A DNA stretch of 64,000 nucleotides from Gaeumannomyces sp. JS-464 (Eukaryota > Ascomycota > Sordariomycetes > Magnaporthales > Magnaporthaceae), in assembly GCA_002197995.1 (NCBI GenBank), contig NGZR01000003.1, positions 3,658,001-3,722,000 of the forward strand, read 5' to 3'. The translations under genes were made by a program, and so were the position numbers. Under the pieces are notes generated by a model. That model searched no databases and had not been told where the DNA came from. It saw nothing but the letters and a program-made list of their open reading frames with translations. Of this stretch, positions 50,656-63,220 are shown piece after piece; the stretch's first letter is position 1; the number at the start of each line of letters is the position of its first letter.

Positions 50656-52656
50656 TGCTGGCGACTGGGGCCCTGGCGGGGCTCACTTGTCGATCTTGGA
50701 GTCCCAAGAGTTGAGGGGCTCGGGGGGCGTCCTGCCGGGCTACGCGACACCAGTGTGAGATGGAGCGAGGGGACCGTTGGCTTGGACGGCAAAGCCGCCA
50801 TGTTGCAGAAGGTTTGGGCCCGTCGAGGGCTTTTATATGTATATTACTGCCGCTCGACACCGTCTTCTAGGTAAACTCTACATGGACCCCATCATCCTTG
50901 CACCACCCGCCTCACACCTCCCCTCCCCTCGCTTGCCCGGCTGGGGCGTTATCTGAGAGCCATATACGAGACGCTGCTCATGTGGGACGTTACAATACAC
51001 ATTGGCCAGGCTACCCGGCCCGCAGGTTGGTGCGAGGTCGCTCCCAGCGCGTGGGGGCTATCGATCTGTGGAACGCAGGCGAGAGAAAAGCTTTTTTTCT
51101 CTCCCCGCCGACTTGGCGGTTGCGGTAACGTTAAGTGGCGGCCGGGAAGTTGGGATGAGAGATGCGAGGGAGCGGGCCGGATCATGCACATGACAAGTTC
51201 GCTTGGTGCCCGCCAGGGGCGTCGTAATCTTGACCGGACTCGATTGACCGAGCCGGACCTTTCTCCTTCAGGAAGGAGAAAAAGAGCTCCACCCTCCTCA
51301 GCTTCCTCGGCGACGCGCCGATGATGATAGATAGTATCGGGTGGCGTGGCGAGCGACCCCCTTGACCGCATGGATGGGGGTTTGAGCGAGGCAGCGATAA
51401 GAACTCGAGGCAAGTGCGTAGAACTATGGAAAGCTCTGCCTCACAGCTCCTGGACGAAGAATGCCGAACGCATTAACCCTCTGCCCCGGCGTCTGGGATC
51501 CAACCAACAGTCAGACCCCCTTTTCCTTATCTTGAAAGTGGCTGTACTCGTAATGGCAGGGTCTATGGAGATGGCAACGCAATCCTCCCTCTCGCCGGTC
51601 CGATGAGACGACAAGCAGAGATTGGAGCGTCCACCCCCCGCATCTAACCGGGCACGCGTTGCGTCATATCATCCTGGTTCTTCGGATTCGGCCTGGCGCG
51701 CCAACAAACTCAATCCCGCAGATGCTTAAACTGGGAGGTGGATGTGTTGCATTGCTGCACCAACGCAGATCGCGAGCGTCGTTGGGTCCACAGCTTTTGG
51801 CTCGTGACCAGGGCATGGCCTCGGAGCTTACCTGACGAATTGGGCATGTCAAAGCCATCGATAGCGAGTCCGCCGAGCTACCACGAATGGGGTGCCCGCA
51901 TATCTGTCCAGGGGATGCCGACGTTGTCCTGGGGTCGCCTTGAATCCGGGTGCGGGGAGGGAGAAAGAGAGAGGGAGAGGCGCTCTAAGCTCGAGGCAGA
52001 AGGTGCCTGTAACGATGTTCCGCGCGTTCTGTCCTTCGAGGTGGATTCAAAGACGGCCGGTCGGCCTAGCGGCTGCCTTGCTTGCGCGCCAATGTCGCCA
52101 AGCCGGGAGATTTGCCCCGGGGAAATGCTTAGCTTGCAAGTGCCATCCCCACAGCACGCCAGGGGTCAATTGGGTTCGCGACTCGTGGCTTGGGACAGAG
52201 ATCCTAAATCGGAGAGGTAGACAAATAAATAAAACAAAAGAAGAGCGAAAAGGAAAGAAGAGGGTATGCCGGGAAAATAACGGCGAAGGAAGCGGGTACA
52301 TACATTTTGCAAAATCCAATGATCACGTCAGCCAAATCGGAAAGAACAAACAGGCTAGGGGGTCACGATATCATCCGCGCGAGACGAGGTGAGCCCAAAG
52401 TTTGCGTCGCTAACCTATAAATCATTATCCCGAATGTCTATAACCAGCATTGCCGCCCAAAAAGTTGAAAAAAAAAAAGAAAAGGAAAAACATTATCCCA
52501 AAACGTTGTATAAAGAATGAACAAAGCGTGGTCGTTGCACTGCATCCCTATGATGCAGTACAGAATGTACGTAGCGTAGCTTCTCTGCCAAGTTGCCGCC
52601 CGCCCCAGCTGTGGCATGGGGCTCAGGCGACTCGATCGCTATTCCTGCCCAACGTG
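50656..52656. other. Intergenic: OPT promoter and YTP1 3' flank
   Basis: No gene supported in 2 kb. An A-rich tract lies at 52466-52492. Frames up to 166 codons occur on both strands but none shows domain, signal or splice structure. Confidence 0.55.
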
Positions 52657-54455
52657 CTAGGACTGGGCAGCCCGCTGTCCGCACCATCGGGGCTCCCTTT
52701 GGTGTTGAGGGAGTTTTCGCTTCGCCGCGTTCTCTTCGTCCTCGTCGTCCGTCATCAACCCGTCAAGTTCAAACTCTTCGGCGTCCCGGAGTTGTCGCTG
52801 CTCCGCGTCCAAGGTGCCGCGGCCGGCATTCTTAGCGGCTCCGGGTTCCGCGTTTGCCGACTGGTCGTAGACGCTCAGGAGCATGCACACGAAGAGGAAG
52901 ATCAGGAATGCGAGGCTGTATAGGATTAGGATGTATGCCACATGGTCGACCCCCGATTGGGCCACCAGCGCCATCTGTTCTTCGGTGGCGCCCAGGAAGA
53001 GGAACCCCGAGGCATACAGAAGCTGCAGGGATGAAGTTATATTTGTTAGATAGCACACACGCAGGAAAAGCTGCAAGACCGAAAAGGCCCCAGGGGAGGA
53101 AACTTACGAAAACCGGAATGTACTGGAAACTGTGAATGTCGTAACCAGAATTGGATATCGCGCTCTTGTCCCTGAGCACGAAAGAGATCTCGATGATCCT
53201 CGACACTCCGGCCGCCATGAGGGTGTAGCCGAACATGGAGTGCGTCGCGGCGCTGATGGGCAGGTGCTGCGGATGTGCCGACATGGCCCAGCCCGTCAGG
53301 ATGAGCACGAACCCCGGCACGAAGTTGCGCTTGGGCAGGCCGTCCCGCCCCCTGCTGAGCCAGATGCCGGCCAGCCCCGCGCACCACCAGATGACGCCCA
53401 TGGTGGTGTGCTGCCAGTCGTTGCCGGTCCACTCGGTGCCCCAGCGGTGCTCGGTGAAGGTGTTGACGCAGCCCCAGGCGGCGATGACGGCGCTGTCGAA
53501 GAACTCCTGCGACCGGTTCTGGCGCCGCAGCCACAGCTGGCCCACCAGCAGCAGGATGGTCAGGACGCAGCCGTAGGCGATGAAGGCGCTGCCCATGATG
53601 AAGTGCGCCAGGCACTGGCCCAGGTGGTCGTCCTGGCAGAATCCCAGCGCCGTGATTCCGCCAAAGATCATCTGCGTCCACGAGACGACCGGGAACATCT
53701 TGCCGTTGACGCCGTGCGCCATCTTGACCCATGGCCGCACCCGGCCGTGGAAGCCGCGCTCGAGGTGCAGCTTGAGGTATATGCCGAGCACGATCTGGAC
53801 GAAGAGGAGGAAGAAGAGGGTTGGGGCGAAGCCGGCGTGGACGTTTGACGGGTGGAACTCGCGGCCACCGTGCAGGTGGCCGAGGACGTAGCCGAGGATC
53901 CCGATCAGAGAGGCGAGGGTTTGGAGAGGGACGTGCCAGCGGCTTTTAACGATCTGCACGAGGGAGGCCAGGGCTTTGGCGTTAGTGTTGCTCTCTTGCT
54001 GGATCGCCGGCGTGGACTATCAACGTACCCCGAGGACCATGCCAATGGGAAAGAGCACGCCAAAGGCGAGCATCTGGAGGAAGACGTGGATCCATAGTGT
54101 TGTATCCTGTTATCAACAGACGCGACAGGCGCTGGTCAGCTCTTGTTCAAGGCCATCGCAGGTTTGTCGACGTCTTTCCGGGACATCCGGAATTGGCGAG
54201 AATGGGGCAGGAGGGGGTTGGCCAACGCACAATCGGTTCAACCGAGACCGCCTGGCCGTCCGGGATCTGGTCGTGGGCGTGGTCGTGTGTCGACGCCATG
54301 GGAGCGAATAGTAGCACGGCAGCGATGAAGGTACTGACAGGCCTGCTGCTGCCAGTGATGCTGCTGCTGCTGCTGGCGGAGGCCCCGGATAAGGGCGGGA
54401 GTCGAAGGCGGGAAGTTGCCGCTGCCGCCAAGAATACCGCCGTCCCATGTCGCAT
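52657..54455 (-). CDS. YTP1: YTP1-family polytopic membrane protein (DUF2427/Ytp1)
   Basis: Exons 54455-54231, 54106-54029, 53953-53108 and 53022-52657 join in frame, about 504 residues. The fungal Ytp1 family has an N-terminal DUF2427 and a C-terminal Ytp1 domain; its function is not established. After a hydrophobic signal-like stretch (FIAAVLLFAPMA) comes a His/Asp-rich lumenal segment (STHDHAHDQIPDG). Then come LWIHVFLQMLAFGVLFPIG and further helices with conserved motifs (GHLHGGREFHPSNVHAG, TEHRWGTEWTGNDWQHT, HSMFGYTLMAAGVSRIIEI). The tail is acidic (LMTDDEDEENAAKR). The start is uncertain: in-frame ATGs occur at 54467 and 54455, and neither puts the hydrophobic stretch at the extreme N-terminus. 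The frame is intact. Confidence 0.85.
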
Positions 54456-55019
54456 CGACAAAGCCATGCTCGAGGCTTTTGACTTCGTACTGTATCGTCT
54501 GTCCACCAAGAAGAGTGGCCCTGCCCGTCGCGCCGGGGTGGGTATGCGATCGTATCCTTGCTGCTTTGCGCGTCTCGAGTCGTAACGAGAGCTCAAAGCG
54601 TCGCAGCAGAATAATGGCAGCTGGGCGAATGAGACCAGACGACCAAGGGGCTCCAGCGGGGGTGTGTGGGTGTTTGTCAAGGAGCGGGGCGAGAGCCTGT
54701 CGAGGCCCCGTTTCAATTGTTCTGGCATCCCATATCACCATGTGCGGCGTACTGTACGCGTTAGCTGCTGACTGGAGTCCAGGATGTTTCGAAAAAATCA
54801 AGACCACCTACCATCACCAGAGTCAGCAGCTATCACATGACCTGTCAAAGTTCATTTGCAACTGGGTTGATAGCTTTCAAGGGATATTCACTATCAAATC
54901 GACATGTTTCACCTCGCACCAAAGTTGAGGTGATCCAGACTGACGACTTTCCTCAGCTCTGCAGAGACCAGCTTCTGGCGAAATCCCTATGCACTTATTT
55001 CAACAACCTCGGCCCCAAG
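54456..55019. other. Intergenic: YTP1 promoter and oxidase 3' flank
   Basis: A CAG/CTG-rich stretch lies just inside the YTP1 5' end near 54335-54378. Otherwise nothing recognisable. Confidence 0.5.
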
Positions 55020-56684
55020 TCACTGCCCCTTGGTCGGGAGCTGCACGCCCTGCGGGTAGTGGAAAACATCCTCCGGATCTACCTTGGCCTTGATCTTCTG
55101 CAGACGGTCTAGATGCCGACCCCAGTACCCCTGTTGCGCCGCTTGCGGGCTGAGCCTCGAATCCGGGTAGTTGATGTACCGACCCCAGTCGTCTTCGGCC
55201 AGCGTCGCCGTCAGGCTCTTCACAAAGTTGCTGATGAAGGGGAATCCGTCGGCCGGGTACTGGACCTTGGCATCAACCCGGTCGTAGAACAGTACCATGA
55301 AGAGATGATGCCGGTGTGCGTACGCCGTCGAGTCCACCGAGCGCCAGGCGACTGCCGAGTTGTTCCCGCCGTGCAGGTCGACCTGCACGTACCAGTCGCG
55401 TCGCGTTGCCTTCCCTTCTGTGAACCAGTAGTCCACGAATTGTTTGATCTGCTCGTCGTTGAGTGCCGGCGTATATATGCTGGACGAGTAGAAGGTCTCG
55501 GTCTAGTGGTCAAGATGGTTAGCAGTTAGACCATGCTTGCGTCCCTCCTTTCCGCCCCCATTCAATGCAGCACTCAAGGAGTTATAACTTGACTGTATGG
55601 CTCTCTTACCATGCGGTATGGACGCGTTTGATCCAGGCTTAGCCCATTGCCGAAATGCTTGAGCTGGCCTAGCCAGCCGTCAGCTTGGGATAATTGAAGT
55701 CTTCCGCCGATGCTTTTTAGCAGCGGGGCGAGGGTCTTTTGCAGTCCCGCCTTGCTGCCATAATAGAGGCCCTCCAGGTTTGCGAACTGCCGCGTGATAA
55801 ACAGCCGCATGTTGAGCTCGTTCGGCATCCGGGTGTTGACGTATTCCTGGAGGGACTTGAACCCCTCCACGGCCGTGTCCTGTCTCCACGGGACCTGAGC
55901 GATGAAGTACGTCACCTCGGTCGGCGCCTCAAACGTCTTGAACCTGAGCTCGGCCACGACTCCCATCGAAGAACCGGCGCCGCGAATGGCCCAAAATAGA
56001 TCCGGGTTTTCGATCTCGGAGCAGGTCACAACAGTCGAGTTGGCCAGGACGACAGTTGCGCCGACCAGCCAGTCGAGAGCGAGCCCCTTTGTGTGAGAGC
56101 TCATCCCGTACCCTCCGTGGAGCGTGTGGCCTCCGACACCGACGCTATCGAGGTTTAGTTACTAACGGGGTCTTGGGCGTGTGACAGAGGATGGTGATTG
56201 CTTATTCTTACCCTGGACAGGTTCCATGGCTGATGGCCCTTTTCCCCTGGGAATACAACTCCGATGCCACATGCCCCAGCCTCGAGCCTCCTCCCACAGC
56301 TGCCATACCGGTCGTCGGGTTTACCACTACTGTGTTCATGCGGTCCAACTGGATGGTCAAGTGCCCATCCTCGCCGCCGAGACCGAAAGACGCGTAGCTG
56401 TGGCCGCCACATTTGGCGTTGGCCTTGAGACCGAGCTTGGCCGCGCAGGCGACAGCGTCCTGGATATGACGCACCGTGATAGGGGCGGCGACGGCGATGG
56501 GGGTGTAGTTGAGGCGCAGGTTGAACGGCGTTGTGTCCATCTGCCAGTCTGGGCTCCCGTGTGCGTCTGTTGGGACCCCGGAGCTTTCGAGGCAGTCCTC
56601 GATCGCGGCCCGCTTGCCCAGGCGGAAGCCCTGGGCCCAGGGCGCCAGGGCCAGCACAGCTACAGCTTTGACGATGACGCACAT
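55020..56684 (-). CDS. Secreted FAD-linked oligosaccharide oxidase (glucooligosaccharide-oxidase/BBE type)
   Basis: Exons 56684-56212, 56144-55610 and 55502-55020 give 496 residues in frame. A signal peptide (VIVKAVAVLALAPWAQG) precedes the FAD-binding PCMH fold. Both residues that hold bicovalent FAD in this family are visible: His95 in KCGGHSYASFG and Cys156 in HGTCPGVGVGGHT, a spacing close to the Sarocladium glucooligosaccharide oxidase. The second exon carries GATVVLANSTVVTCSEIENPDLFWAIRGAG split over the usual motifs (NPDLFWAIRGAG). The berberine-bridge-type C-terminus reads YWGRHLDRLQKIKAKVDPED. Known relatives oxidise the reducing-end C1 of oligosaccharides to lactones and make hydrogen peroxide. 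The substrate here cannot be read from sequence. It is divergent from the lactonase gene. Confidence 0.88.
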
Positions 56685-58397
56685 CTCTGCGATGGCTTTT
56701 TTGCAGGGAAATCCGAGCGGGATGTTGGTGACAAGAATCCCCTATGCTGAGGCGGCAGGGGCACGATCTCTTGTGGAAGTTATATCTACGTCTTCCTGGG
56801 GCCGGCGGAGCCTCCGCAACAATTCAAAAGGAGCAATACGGTAACGACAGTTGATGCCCAGGTCTATGGAACCATCTATCGCCCCATGTTGCGCTCACGA
56901 GGGAATATCGTCATATTTTAGATTTGCTAACATCCTCCAACTGCGGACTACCAGCACGTGCTGAGGCATCACAGCGCGTCTCTACCCCGTGGGGGAACAT
57001 CCGCAATGTCGGACGCGGAGTTGGGGATGCGGACGTGGAGCCACTCGGCAAGTATTGCCGCCTTCCCATAGATATTAACCATCCTGGAGATGATTATCGT
57101 TGGTATTTTACCTGTCAGATGTTTCGAGCCGTCTTCATGGGCCGCATCGGAAGTCCCCGACTTGGCCCAGCGACCTGGTCTGGTGCCGTCCTGTTGGCAG
57201 ATGGAGCGAGCGATGACCGTGTTGGGCACTCTGTTGTTGACGCCTTTTCTCAAGGCAATTCGTAGCCGTACACCCTGTGCCCTTGCTCGACGTGGGCAGC
57301 GGCACGGGGATCACATCTCCGCAGATGAGAGGACAGCGAGCACGGCTGGAGGCTGATCAGGTCTCCGGATGGACGGCATAGGTTAGATAGCGACAGAGGC
57401 TTTGAGCCGCTTGTTGAGAATACCCAGGGGTTCGGCGCTGACTTTCTGTTGATGGAATCGGGAGTTAGCGCTTGGCCTTAGCGGAAGTTTCACCTTGGAG
57501 AAAGCTCAGCCTTGGTGCTTTTCACTGAGTGATCTAATGGCCCAAAAGGCTGATGGGCGTATGAACCATTACCCGGCTAGATCATGAACACTAATAGGAT
57601 CCCCATTATTGTGGCGCCTCATTGCAACATAAGCACAAGCAAGAAAAGAGACGGTCATTTACTGTTTCGGGGATGTTGGCCAATGTTTACCCCGATCTCC
57701 TTTTGGCAAGCTTAGCGGCTGCAGGTGGGTTCTAGGTGTCTGCCTCCGCGCCATCTCCATTTCAGGGCCAACCCCACCGTCACAGGAGTAGGTACCTGTG
57801 ATTTGGCTGTGGCTCGGAACCATCCATTGTGGCAGCGGCGCAGAGATCACAAGGGCGTCGTCCTGCTCCAGTTATGGGACCCTGACGCCGCTGAACCGGT
57901 TGCCGGATAATAGCGCAGATTTGCATTTAGCCAGCCTTTGGACTGCCCTGCGGACCCCTGACCCAGGACAAAAGCAGCCGAGGACGGCCGGCTCGGCCGC
58001 ATTCTGGGCGGGCAGACAAGCATCTCGGTGCCACGCGAAGGCCCCTTGTCCCGGATCGCCCCTCTCCTCCGCTGGCAAACCGCCCGATTTGGCCTCCGGA
58101 GCCTGAGCAGCATGCCGGGGAAAATCGATTCTCCACCAACCTTGTGCGTGAAACAGTCCCAATTTACTCGGCCAACCTGGGGTAATGAAGCAATACCGAT
58201 CGGCCGGTATGACGCGATATTCAGCGCCTCTTGTGACTCGGGCCGCCATGGCATTCAGGCTTTCCTCAAGAGGGTACCGCTCCCTTCCTGAGCTCTGCGA
58301 GGTTGGGCTCAAGATACCTCTCGAGGCGCCTCTGCATGCACAAATCCGTCGAGGGCTTTACACTTGACCCTTTCCGAAACAGCACGTGGCCGCTGGG
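56685..58397. other. Divergent promoter region shared by the oxidase and the lactonase
   Basis: About 1.7 kb between two genes read away from each other. A minus-strand frame at 57253-56969 contains a peptide with faint similarity to fungal seven-helix receptors, too weak to call. No other gene seen. Confidence 0.5.
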
Positions 58398-59688
58398 ATG
58401 GACTCTCCAGGAATGACGGTACGCGCCCTCGCGCTGCTGTCTCTGGCGCTCGGGCCGGCGGCGGCGCAAACGGCGAACCTGGTGGCCTCGCACTTCAGCG
58501 GCAACCTCTTCTCGCTCTCGTACACCTCGAGCGGCGGGACTGGGCGGCTCGCGCAGACGGCCTCGCTGCGCGCCGGCGGCACCTGGCCCGCCTGGCTGAC
58601 GTATGACAGCGCCTCGCGCACCCTCTACACCGTCGACGAGGCGAACTGGGTCGGCCCCGTGTTTACCGAGTTCAAGGTCGCCGCCGACGGCCGGCTCACG
58701 CAGGCTGTAACCTCGCCTAGGAGCGGAGGGGAGCTGCACAGCACCCTCTACGGGGGTCAGGATGGAAAGGGGTTTATAGCTGGCGCTCAGTAGTAAGCTC
58801 ACGCCGTCCCGTGGGCTTGTTTTTTTTTTTTTTCTCATGGCCACAAGCACGTCTGACTGACATGGCCACCGGTCCACCAGTGAAAACTCGGGTGTCATTT
58901 CCTTCAAGCTGCCGCTCTCGCAGGGCGCCCAGCCCGTGTCGAGGCTCACCTTCACTATGTCCGGCCCGGGCGCCGTGCCCAGCCGGCAGAACAAGCCGCA
59001 CCCGCACTCTGTCTTCACCGACCCGACCGGCCGCTTCCTGCTCGCGGCCGACCTCGGGGCCGACCTGATCCGAGTCTTCTCCATCAACCCGACCTCGGGC
59101 GCGCTGACGTCGTGCGCAAACATCGCCTCGGGCCGCGGCGACGGCCCCCGCCACGGCGCCTTCTGGGTCAAGGGCGGCGCGACCGTCCTGTACGTCGTTA
59201 ACGAGCTCTCCAACTCGGTCTCTGCGTACACCGTCACCTACCCCTCCGGCTCCACCGGCGGCTGCCTAGGTCTGACCAAGACCCAGACCATCTCGTCGCT
59301 GGGGCCCGGGAAGACGGCGCCCGCGGGCGCCAAGGCGGCCGAGGTGAGGGTGCGGGACAACTTTGTGTACGTGTCGAACCGCAACGACCAGACGTTCGGG
59401 TCCAGGCAGGACGCCATCGCGACCTTCTCCATCGACCCGGCCAGTAGGAGCGGCGCCCTCACGTTCGTCGAGAACGTCAACTCGCGCTCCTACTTCCCGC
59501 GTACCTTTGAGATCAATAAGGCCGGCGACCTCGTCGCCGTCGGCGGCCAGACCTCGAGCAACGTCGCCGTGCTGTCGCGCAACGTCACCTCGGGCCGCAT
59601 CGGGGGCTTGGTTGCCACCTTGAACGTCGGCAACGCCGGTACAGTGAACAACGAGGACGGGCTGAGCCATGTCATCTGGATTGAATGA
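58398..59688 (+). CDS. Secreted lactonase-type seven-bladed beta-propeller protein
   Basis: Exons 58398-58792 and 58881-59688 join in frame to 400 residues. An ATG at 58413 is an alternative start and puts the signal peptide (TVRALALLSLALGPAAAQ) at the extreme N-terminus. The repeated beta-propeller units read, for example, PAWLTYDSASRTLYTVDEA, NKPHPHSVFTDPTGRFLLA and FVYVSNRNDQTFGSRQDAIA, matching the 6-phosphogluconolactonase-like / carboxymuconate cyclase-like family. The PHPHSVF and GDGPRHGAFW histidines sit where this family has its conserved active-site face. Being secreted, it is unlikely to serve the pentose phosphate pathway; I infer opening of extracellular sugar lactones. The intron has a poly(T) tract and splits a Tyr codon. 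The frame is intact. Confidence 0.85.
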
Positions 59689-59907
59689 GACATGGGCACC
59701 ACGGGTATGTGACAACGGGGGCTTTGCATTGTGGAAGGGTCGTCGGTAGAGTTATCCTTGGTGGCATGTATATAAACCTAGGTAGTATATATCAACCCAG
59801 TAAATACCAAGCACCAGATTCTTTCTGGTATGCTATACAAGCCCCGCTTCGATCCGGCAACAAGGTGTAAGTTACAGGAGGCGGAGGCAAGTTGAACATT
59901 CTTCTCC

Positions 59908-60747
59908 TTAAATAACAAACACGCCTGATTTGATAGCGTCGGTTATGGTTCTGTTCTCCCTAAAGTACTGGCAAAAGTCGGGTTTCTTCTCAAGCAAGAG
60001 GTCGATGACCATCCTCCCAAAGACAACACCGGCGGCCGCGTTAAGGTGCGTTCTGTCACCCTGCGCCAGGTCGTATAGGCGCCCGTTGGCATCGCCGACG
60101 GCATTGATATAGTCGGTGCTGGCCCTGTTGAGGTCGAGATACGTGGCGCCAACCACCTCGGCAGCCGCTATGGTGCGCAGCCGCTCCGTCTCGAGGTTCT
60201 GCACAACCTTGCCGCCGCTGAAGGTGCGGCGTGTAAGAGAGGTGATGAGGATCTAAAACGCCATTCACCACTCTTAGCAAAGTTTATTTCCCTTTTTTTG
60301 CTCTTTTTAGGCACTCGAGTAGCGCGAGATAAGGGGCACAAACAGGCGTGCCGCCGGCGTCCACAACCTCCTCGGCCATGCGGGTAAGGTTTCCCTGGAA
60401 CTGGTCGGGCGAGATGCCCTTCGCTGGCTTTTGGTCGTTGTGGCCGAACTGGATCGTCACCACGGGGCTGTGCGCCGCCGCGGCGTCCCGCACGCTGGCC
60501 AGGGCGGCATCCCAGCGGCCCTCGGCCCGGAACGAGACGGTCGTCGCGCCGCTTTTTGCCGGGTTGATCCCCGCGGCGGGCGCGAGCAGGAAGGAGAGGA
60601 AGCCGTCGCCCCAGCCGCCGCCTCGGCTACGGTCGAGTCGCCCGTGAGGATAAAGTAGGGCGCCCTATCCGCGGCGGCGTGCGCTGGCGGCGTCGCTATT
60701 GCGCACAGGAAATGTAGGGCGGCTGCGGCAGTTGCTGGGATGCGCAT
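59908..60747 (-). CDS. SGNH/GDSL esterase, rhamnogalacturonan-acetylesterase-like (CE12 type); one frame break
   Basis: Exons 60747-60344 and 60252-59908. A signal peptide (MRIPATAAAALHFLCAIATPPAHA) is followed by block I with the nucleophile Ser (YFILTGDSTVAE), a Gly-Trp-Gly block (GGGWGDGFLSFLL), block III QFGHNDQKP, and the C-terminal Asp-x-x-His (GDRTHLN) with the catalytic Asp and His. Family members remove acetyl groups from rhamnogalacturonan in pectin. The first exon is 404 bases; one missing base in the GCC repeat near 60615-60622 restores the block between AE and GGGWG and gives 249 residues, the normal size. Intron donor GTTTGT is weak but the acceptor and a CTAAG branch site fit and give TPILITSLTRR. 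Confidence 0.85.
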
Positions 60748-61233
60748 GGTTGGTGAGATAGTGCGGCTCCAAAGATACTGTCCGAGGGCGTTTTGCATGC
60801 ACTTGGGGGCATAGCTTCCTGATATTCTATTTAAATATTCACGGCCGTCAAGTAATGGATCACGATCGAGCTTCGGCTGCTTGGCACGAATCGGCGGTCT
60901 TGTATAATAAGCGTATTATTCCACGAATGGCGTCTTTCAGGATACCGTTGGCCCGCCGCCGGCGCGGAGACATGGTGGACATCGTATTCCACTGTAACCG
61001 TAGCATTGCGCGCGCGTCAAGCATCATGACGTGCATTCTTTCCCCTCACCTCATCGAGGATATGGGATTTCCGCTCAATATCTACCAAAATGGCTCGCCG
61101 TGCTTGCTTGAGACGCATTACTATTCTTTTAATGGAAACTGCCTGTACAAAGCGGTATTTTACACATGGCTTACATACGGATCACCGATACATGATTAAT
61201 GGGTACACCTAAAAGTGCGTTGTCCAGCTATGT
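60748..61233. other. Intergenic: esterase promoter and MFS 3' flank
   Basis: AT-richer than its neighbours; nothing recognised. Confidence 0.6.
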
Positions 61234-63220
61234 CTAGACCTGGGTATCCTTAGTGGTGCCATTTTGGTTAATGGCAACGTTGCGCTTTTTAAGGCTCTCT
61301 TTCCTCGGGTTCTCGGCCTCGAAGATCTCGCTGATCTCCTCGAGGGTCTTGCCGGCCGTCTCGACAGCGAAGAAGTAGATGAGGACAATCTCGACAAGAA
61401 TCCAGATGCAGTACACAATGTCTGTAGATTTCATTTCGTTAGCGATTGAAGCTCTACTAGTTTAGTTAAGGGTAAGTTGACAACTTACACAGCTTCCAGC
61501 CGATCTTCTCCATGCCCTCGCTGATACCATAGGTGTTGATAACCATGGCAACGTTCAGGAAGAGGAAGTTGGCACCGGAGCCCTTGGCGCGAGTCCGGGT
61601 CTCGAGGCACTCGACTGAGTACAAAGTCTGGAGCGGAGTAAAACCCCAAGCAAAGCAGACATTGAACAGGTAAATAGCGACGATAACGCCATATGATAGC
61701 CAAGGGACGACACCGCTGTTGGCGGTGAAGGCGGTGAGGAGGATGTAGAAGACCAGGCAGGCACCCAGGCTGTAAAGCATCATGCTCCGGCGGCCAATCC
61801 GGTCCAGCATGTACGCACCGAGGATTGCCGCAAACATAGCAAAAATGGGGTTGATAGCGTTGATCAGTAGCTGCGTGCTGGTGTCGGTAATGCCGGCCTG
61901 CTTGACCATCTCGGGCTATGGGGCAAGGGGGAGCCAATGTTAGTCGAGGCCTCGTAAAAAAAAAAAAAAAAAAAAAAAAAAAGGTTAGGGGGAAAATGGA
62001 AGCCAATGAGAGAGACTAACCATAAAGTAGGACACGACATTGTTACCGCTCCACTGGCCAAAAAAGGCCATACCAATAACCATGTACAGCCGATAGCGAG
62101 CGGACTTTGTGTTGACAAGCTCGCGGAAATCCCACCAGCGGTTATCGGTTGTGTGGAGTTTGGCCTGCTCGAGAATCTCACGGTACTCGAGCTGGACGAC
62201 AGGGTGGTTGCGGTCTCCCTCGCCGTGGTACTTGGCCAGGATCTCGAGAGCCTCCTCGGTCCGGTCCTGCGCGATCAGCCAGCGGGGAGTCTCGGGGAAG
62301 AAGAGGACGAGGACCATGACGACGGCGGGAAGGGCGGCCTGCACGACGGTCGGGATCTTCCAGGCCCAGGCGTCGGTCAGGTTCCTGTTGGTTCCATAGG
62401 TAGTCCAGCCAGCCCTGAAAGGATTGTTAGCATATATGCATAAAAAGGCAAGGCGGGAAACTGAAGGCAAAGAAAGGTAAAACCCACAAGATGTTGCCCA
62501 TCCACCACAGGTTATTGTACATGCCAGCCATGAATCCACGGTAAGCAGGGTGGGCCAGCTCGACGGTGTAAGCGGGCCCGGCCGCGGAGGCGATGGAGGC
62601 GCCGAAACCTAGAACGAAACGGCCGCCAATAAATTGGTTTAGGGTGGTCGAGGTGGCCTGGATGGCAGTGCCAATGAGAACGATGAGGCAGCCGATGAAA
62701 ATGCACCAGCGACGGCCCCAGCCATCGGCCAGCATGCCGCAAAAGGGAAAAGAAGCAATTTGGCCGAGGTTGTAAGTGATGAAGACGATGCCTGTCGTGG
62801 AGCCAGCGCCGGTGAGGCCGAAGGACGCCTGGTACGGCTTCATTGCGTTGATGGCGCCCATAAGTGAGCTGTCTGCACGTACATGGTTGCCAGATGGTCA
62901 GCAGTCTCGTTAGGAAAAGTGTAAAAATCACGATCCTACGAGTGGCGCTGAAGAATTGGGCTGTACGAACCGAAGCCGTTCATGGTCGAAACAAGGTAGC
63001 CAACAGACATGATCGCCCACAGCTTGAGCATGTTGGCAGAGAACATGCTTGGCTTGCGCTCGGCCAGGATGGCCTCGAGCGCAGCCGTGACGGGAACCTC
63101 GGTCGCATGGCTCGCAGTGGGCTCCTTCTTCTCGTCCGCCACGACGGGAGAGTCCATGTGGAAGTAGGAGGGCGGGGTCGTCTCGGCGGCCTTGCCGTCC
63201 TTGCCGTCCTTGATCGACAT
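61234..63220 (-). CDS. MFS sugar transporter, lactose-permease-like
   Basis: Exons 63220-62971, 62872-62488, 62414-62021, 61915-61489 and 61421-61234 give 547 residues in frame. Sugar porter signatures are clear: GRRWCIFIGCLIVLIGTA after helix 2, the GRR-type repeat again as DRIGRRSMMLYSLG, and PETPRWLIAQDRTEEA in the central loop. Start of helix 1 reads YLVSTMNGFDSSLMGAIN and the ends are cytosolic. It should import mono- or disaccharides by proton symport across the plasma membrane; the exact sugar cannot be predicted. Intron 3 contains a T run of 27 bases on the coding strand. A GCGGGG string, a possible CreA/Cre1 carbon-repression site, is at 63440-63445 upstream. Confidence 0.92.
61956..61982. 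repeat. Homopolymer A tract within intron 3 of the MFS gene
   Basis: About 27 uninterrupted A on the plus strand, T on the coding strand, lying about 40 bases before the splice acceptor, where it may act as an extended polypyrimidine tract. Confidence 0.9.

Noticed and set aside
56969..57253. Minus-strand peptide with NIYGKAAILAEWLH, faintly like fungal PTH11-type receptors
   Set aside because: Only about 25 residues look similar, no further helices could be followed on either side, and the match is from memory.
47352..63220. Secondary metabolite gene cluster
   Set aside because: Transporters and a flavin oxidase are present but no polyketide, peptide or terpene synthase, so carbohydrate use fits better.
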